NCBI GenBank assembly: GCA_946187475.1
Contig: CAMHRJ010000158.1
Coordinates: 1 to 5,772, forward strand
DNA from: an uncultured Clostridia bacterium
Lineage (GTDB): Bacteria > Bacillota > Clostridia > Oscillospirales > Oscillospiraceae
Length of the DNA stretch: 5,772 bases
Direction: 5' to 3'
The notes beneath the pieces were generated by a model. The model saw only the letters and a list, made by a program, of their open reading frames with translations, was not told the origin of the DNA and searched no databases. Both the position numbers and the translations under genes were made by a program. The first letter of the stretch is position 1; every line of letters starts with the position of its first letter. Shown here piece by piece: positions 4,273 to 5,772 of the stretch.

Positions 4273-5469
4273 ATGGATCGTAAAGTCACTTTGGAAATGA
4301 TCCAGGAAGCGCGGGACGCGCTTCAGGGCGTTACGGAGCTGACGCCGATCGTTTCCTCTACTCGTCTCGGCAAAAACCTCTACATCAAGTCCGAGAACCT
4401 GCAGAAGACCGGTTCGTTCAAGATCCGCGGCGCTTTCAACAAGATCCGCAAGCTCTCCCCCGAGGAGGCCGCCAAGGGCGTCATCGCCTGCTCCGCCGGC
4501 AACCATGCGCAGGGCGTGGCGCTGTCCGCCACCCGGCTGGGCATCAAGTCCGTGATCTGCATGCCCGAAGGCGCGCCCCTGCTGAAGGTGGAGGCCACCC
4601 GCGGCTACGGCGCCGAGGTCGTGCTGGTCCCCGGCGTGTATGACGACGCCGCGGCCGAGGCTGCCCGCCTGTCCAAGGAGAAGGGCTACACCTTCGCCCA
4701 TCCCTTCAATGATCCCTATGTCATCGCCGGCCAGGGCACCATCGGTCTGGAGATCCTCGATCAGGTTCCGGACGTGGAGCAGGTCGTCGTTCCCATCGGC
4801 GGCGGCGGACTGATCAGCGGCGTTGCCGTGGCCATCAAGTCCATGCGCCCCAACGTGAAGGTCATCGGCGTGCAGTCCTCTGCCGTTCCCTCCATGTTCA
4901 TCTCCCACCGCAGCGGCGCCGTCACCACCGTGAAGGACGCCCCCACCATCGCCGACGGCATCCATGTGCTGACTCCCGGCGATCTGACCTTCTCCATCGT
5001 GGAGCAGTATGTCGATGAGATCGTCACCGTCTCCGAGGACGAGATCGCAGCCGCCATCGTCGGTCTGCTGGAAGGCCCCAAGACCGTCGCCGAGGGCGCC
5101 GGCGCCACCAGCGTCGCTGCCTATATCTTCGATAAGATCGACACGAACCTCAAGACCGTGGCGGTCGTCTCCGGCGGCAACGTGGACATCACCACCCTCT
5201 CCCGCATCATCACCAAGGGCATGCAGAAGACCGGCCGCATCGCGCAGATCACCACCAAGCTCCAGGATCGCGCCGGCAATCTGGCTCAGCTGCTGGCCTG
5301 CGTGTCCGAGAACGGCGCCAACGTTCTGGACATCGACCACAAGCGCGAGGACGCCAAGACCGAGGTCAGCTCCTGCGTCGTGACCATGACGCTGGAGACC
5401 GTCGGCACGGAACACGTTCAGAAGATCAAGGCCGATCTGCAGGACAAGGGCTATCAGCTCCTGTTCTGA
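4273..5469 (+). CDS. ilvA: Threonine ammonia-lyase (threonine dehydratase) with C-terminal ACT domain
   Basis: A 398-residue cytosolic fold-type II PLP enzyme converting L-threonine to 2-oxobutanoate and ammonia, often also acting on serine. The PLP lysine is K50 in KTGSFKIRGA (45-54). SAGNHAQG (74-81) is the substrate/asparagine loop, GGGGL (176-180) is the phosphate-binding glycine loop, and S300 in SGGNVD contacts the pyridine nitrogen. Residues ~321-398 form a single ACT domain (IAQITTKLQDRAGNLAQLL, then NVLDIDHKRE). One ACT domain and about 400 residues match the medium-length, catabolic-type enzyme rather than the ~510-residue biosynthetic IlvA with two ACT-like domains; the symbol ilvA is commonly applied to both, and tdcB is the alternative name. 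The ATG at 4273 follows an AAAGGAAG-type ribosome binding site (4258-4265). The ridA-like gene follows after 50 nt in the same direction, a functionally sensible pairing because this enzyme releases a reactive enamine. The ACT domain suggests allosteric control by a small ligand. Confidence 0.93.
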   Translation: MDRKVTLEMIQEARDALQGVTELTPIVSSTRLGKNLYIKSENLQKTGSFKIRGAFNKIRKLSPEEAAKGVIACSAGNHAQGVALSATRLGIKSVICMPEGAPLLKVEATRGYGAEVVLVPGVYDDAAAEAARLSKEKGYTFAHPFNDPYVIAGQGTIGLEILDQVPDVEQVVVPIGGGGLISGVAVAIKSMRPNVKVIGVQSSAVPSMFISHRSGAVTTVKDAPTIADGIHVLTPGDLTFSIVEQYVDEIVTVSEDEIAAAIVGLLEGPKTVAEGAGATSVAAYIFDKIDTNLKTVAVVSGGNVDITTLSRIITKGMQKTGRIAQITTKLQDRAGNLAQLLACVSENGANVLDIDHKREDAKTEVSSCVVTMTLETVGTEHVQKIKADLQDKGYQLLF

Positions 5470-5519
5470 CAGCCGCCTTCTAAACCTTCAAAGTATCAAG
5501 GAAAGGAGAATGCGAATTC

Positions 5520-5772
5520 ATGAAGATCATCTCGACAGACAAGGCTCCCGCTGCCATCGGACCCTATTCTCAGGGCTATGTTGTGAACGGCTTCCTGTAC
5601 GCCTCCGGCCAGGTTCCTCTGGATCCCGCCACCGGCGCGGTGGTTGGCACCACCATCGAGGAGCAGGCGGAGCAGGCCTGCAAGAACGTCGGCGGTATTC
5701 TGGAAGCAGCCGGTGTGGATTACTCCAAGGTCATCAAGACCACCTGCTTCCTGGCGGACATGAAGGACTTCG
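5520..5772 (+). CDS. ridA: RidA-family 2-iminobutanoate/2-iminopropanoate deaminase, truncated by window end
   Basis: The first 84 residues of a RidA (YjgF/YER057c/UK114) protein, which hydrolyses reactive enamine/imine intermediates made by PLP enzymes such as threonine ammonia-lyase. The start MKIISTDKAPAAIGPYSQGY contains the family's IGPYSQG signature, followed by LYASGQVPLDPATG (residues ~27-40) and the helix EEQAEQACKNVGGILEAAG. The C-terminal third, including the conserved arginine that holds the substrate carboxylate (near residue 105 in the family) and the C-terminal glutamate, lies beyond the window, so activity cannot be checked. The family is about 125 residues long. The ATG at 5520 has AAAGGAG at 5502-5508, a slightly long spacing of 11 nt; the nearer ATG at 5510 is in another frame. 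It lies 50 nt after the threonine ammonia-lyase stop with no terminator between, which supports co-transcription. Confidence 0.93.
   Translation, partial: MKIISTDKAPAAIGPYSQGYVVNGFLYASGQVPLDPATGAVVGTTIEEQAEQACKNVGGILEAAGVDYSKVIKTTCFLADMKDF

Noticed and set aside
4207..5415. A 402-codon open frame on the minus strand opposite threonine ammonia-lyase.
   Set aside because: It mirrors a well-conserved enzyme gene, its translation is low-complexity (rich in Gly, Asp, Ala, His, Leu) with no recognisable domain, and it has no credible promoter. It is a by-product of high GC at third codon positions.

Overview
The window most likely comes from a GC-rich anaerobic Firmicute, probably a gut clostridium of the Oscillospiraceae type. 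This is inferred from the high-GC coding DNA, strong AGGAGG-type ribosome binding sites, sigma-A-like promoters in short AT-rich gaps, and anaerobe-style redox proteins (a rubredoxin domain and a cysteine-rich flavoprotein). No rRNA or other taxonomic marker is present, so the assignment is tentative.

Layout. (1) Bases 1-821, plus strand: a LysR-family regulator missing only its first ~20 residues. (2) Bases 821-856: a perfect 16-bp inverted repeat that probably terminates transcription from both sides. (3) Bases 864-3985, minus strand: four closely spaced genes. In transcription order they are a nitroreductase-family flavoprotein, a metallo-beta-lactamase-fold protein fused to a C-terminal rubredoxin domain, a flavodoxin-like NAD(P)H/FMN oxidoreductase with a five-cysteine cluster, and a D-cysteine desulfhydrase-like PLP enzyme. 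A promoter with a perfect TATAAT and 17-bp spacer lies upstream of the first gene. (4) Bases 3986-4272: an AT-rich divergent control region with promoters on both strands, helically phased TTCCC repeats, an exact DnaA-box match and small inverted repeats. (5) Bases 4273-5469, plus strand: a catabolic-type threonine ammonia-lyase with a C-terminal ACT domain. (6) From 5520 to the window end: the first 84 residues of a RidA-family enamine/imine deaminase.

How the genes may work together. Threonine ammonia-lyase and the D-cysteine desulfhydrase-like enzyme are both fold-type II PLP enzymes that form unstable enamine/imine products, and RidA is known to hydrolyse such products. Three redox proteins (nitroreductase, MBL-rubredoxin and the Fe-S-type flavoprotein) precede the cysteine-degrading enzyme in one apparent operon. 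That suggests an electron-transfer or detoxification module linked to thiol or amino-acid breakdown. The most unusual item is the MBL-rubredoxin fusion next to a separate flavodoxin-like gene. It resembles a taken-apart flavorubredoxin, but its metal motif is the zinc/lactonase type rather than the canonical flavodiiron type. No CRISPR array, tRNA, rRNA or mobile element was seen.
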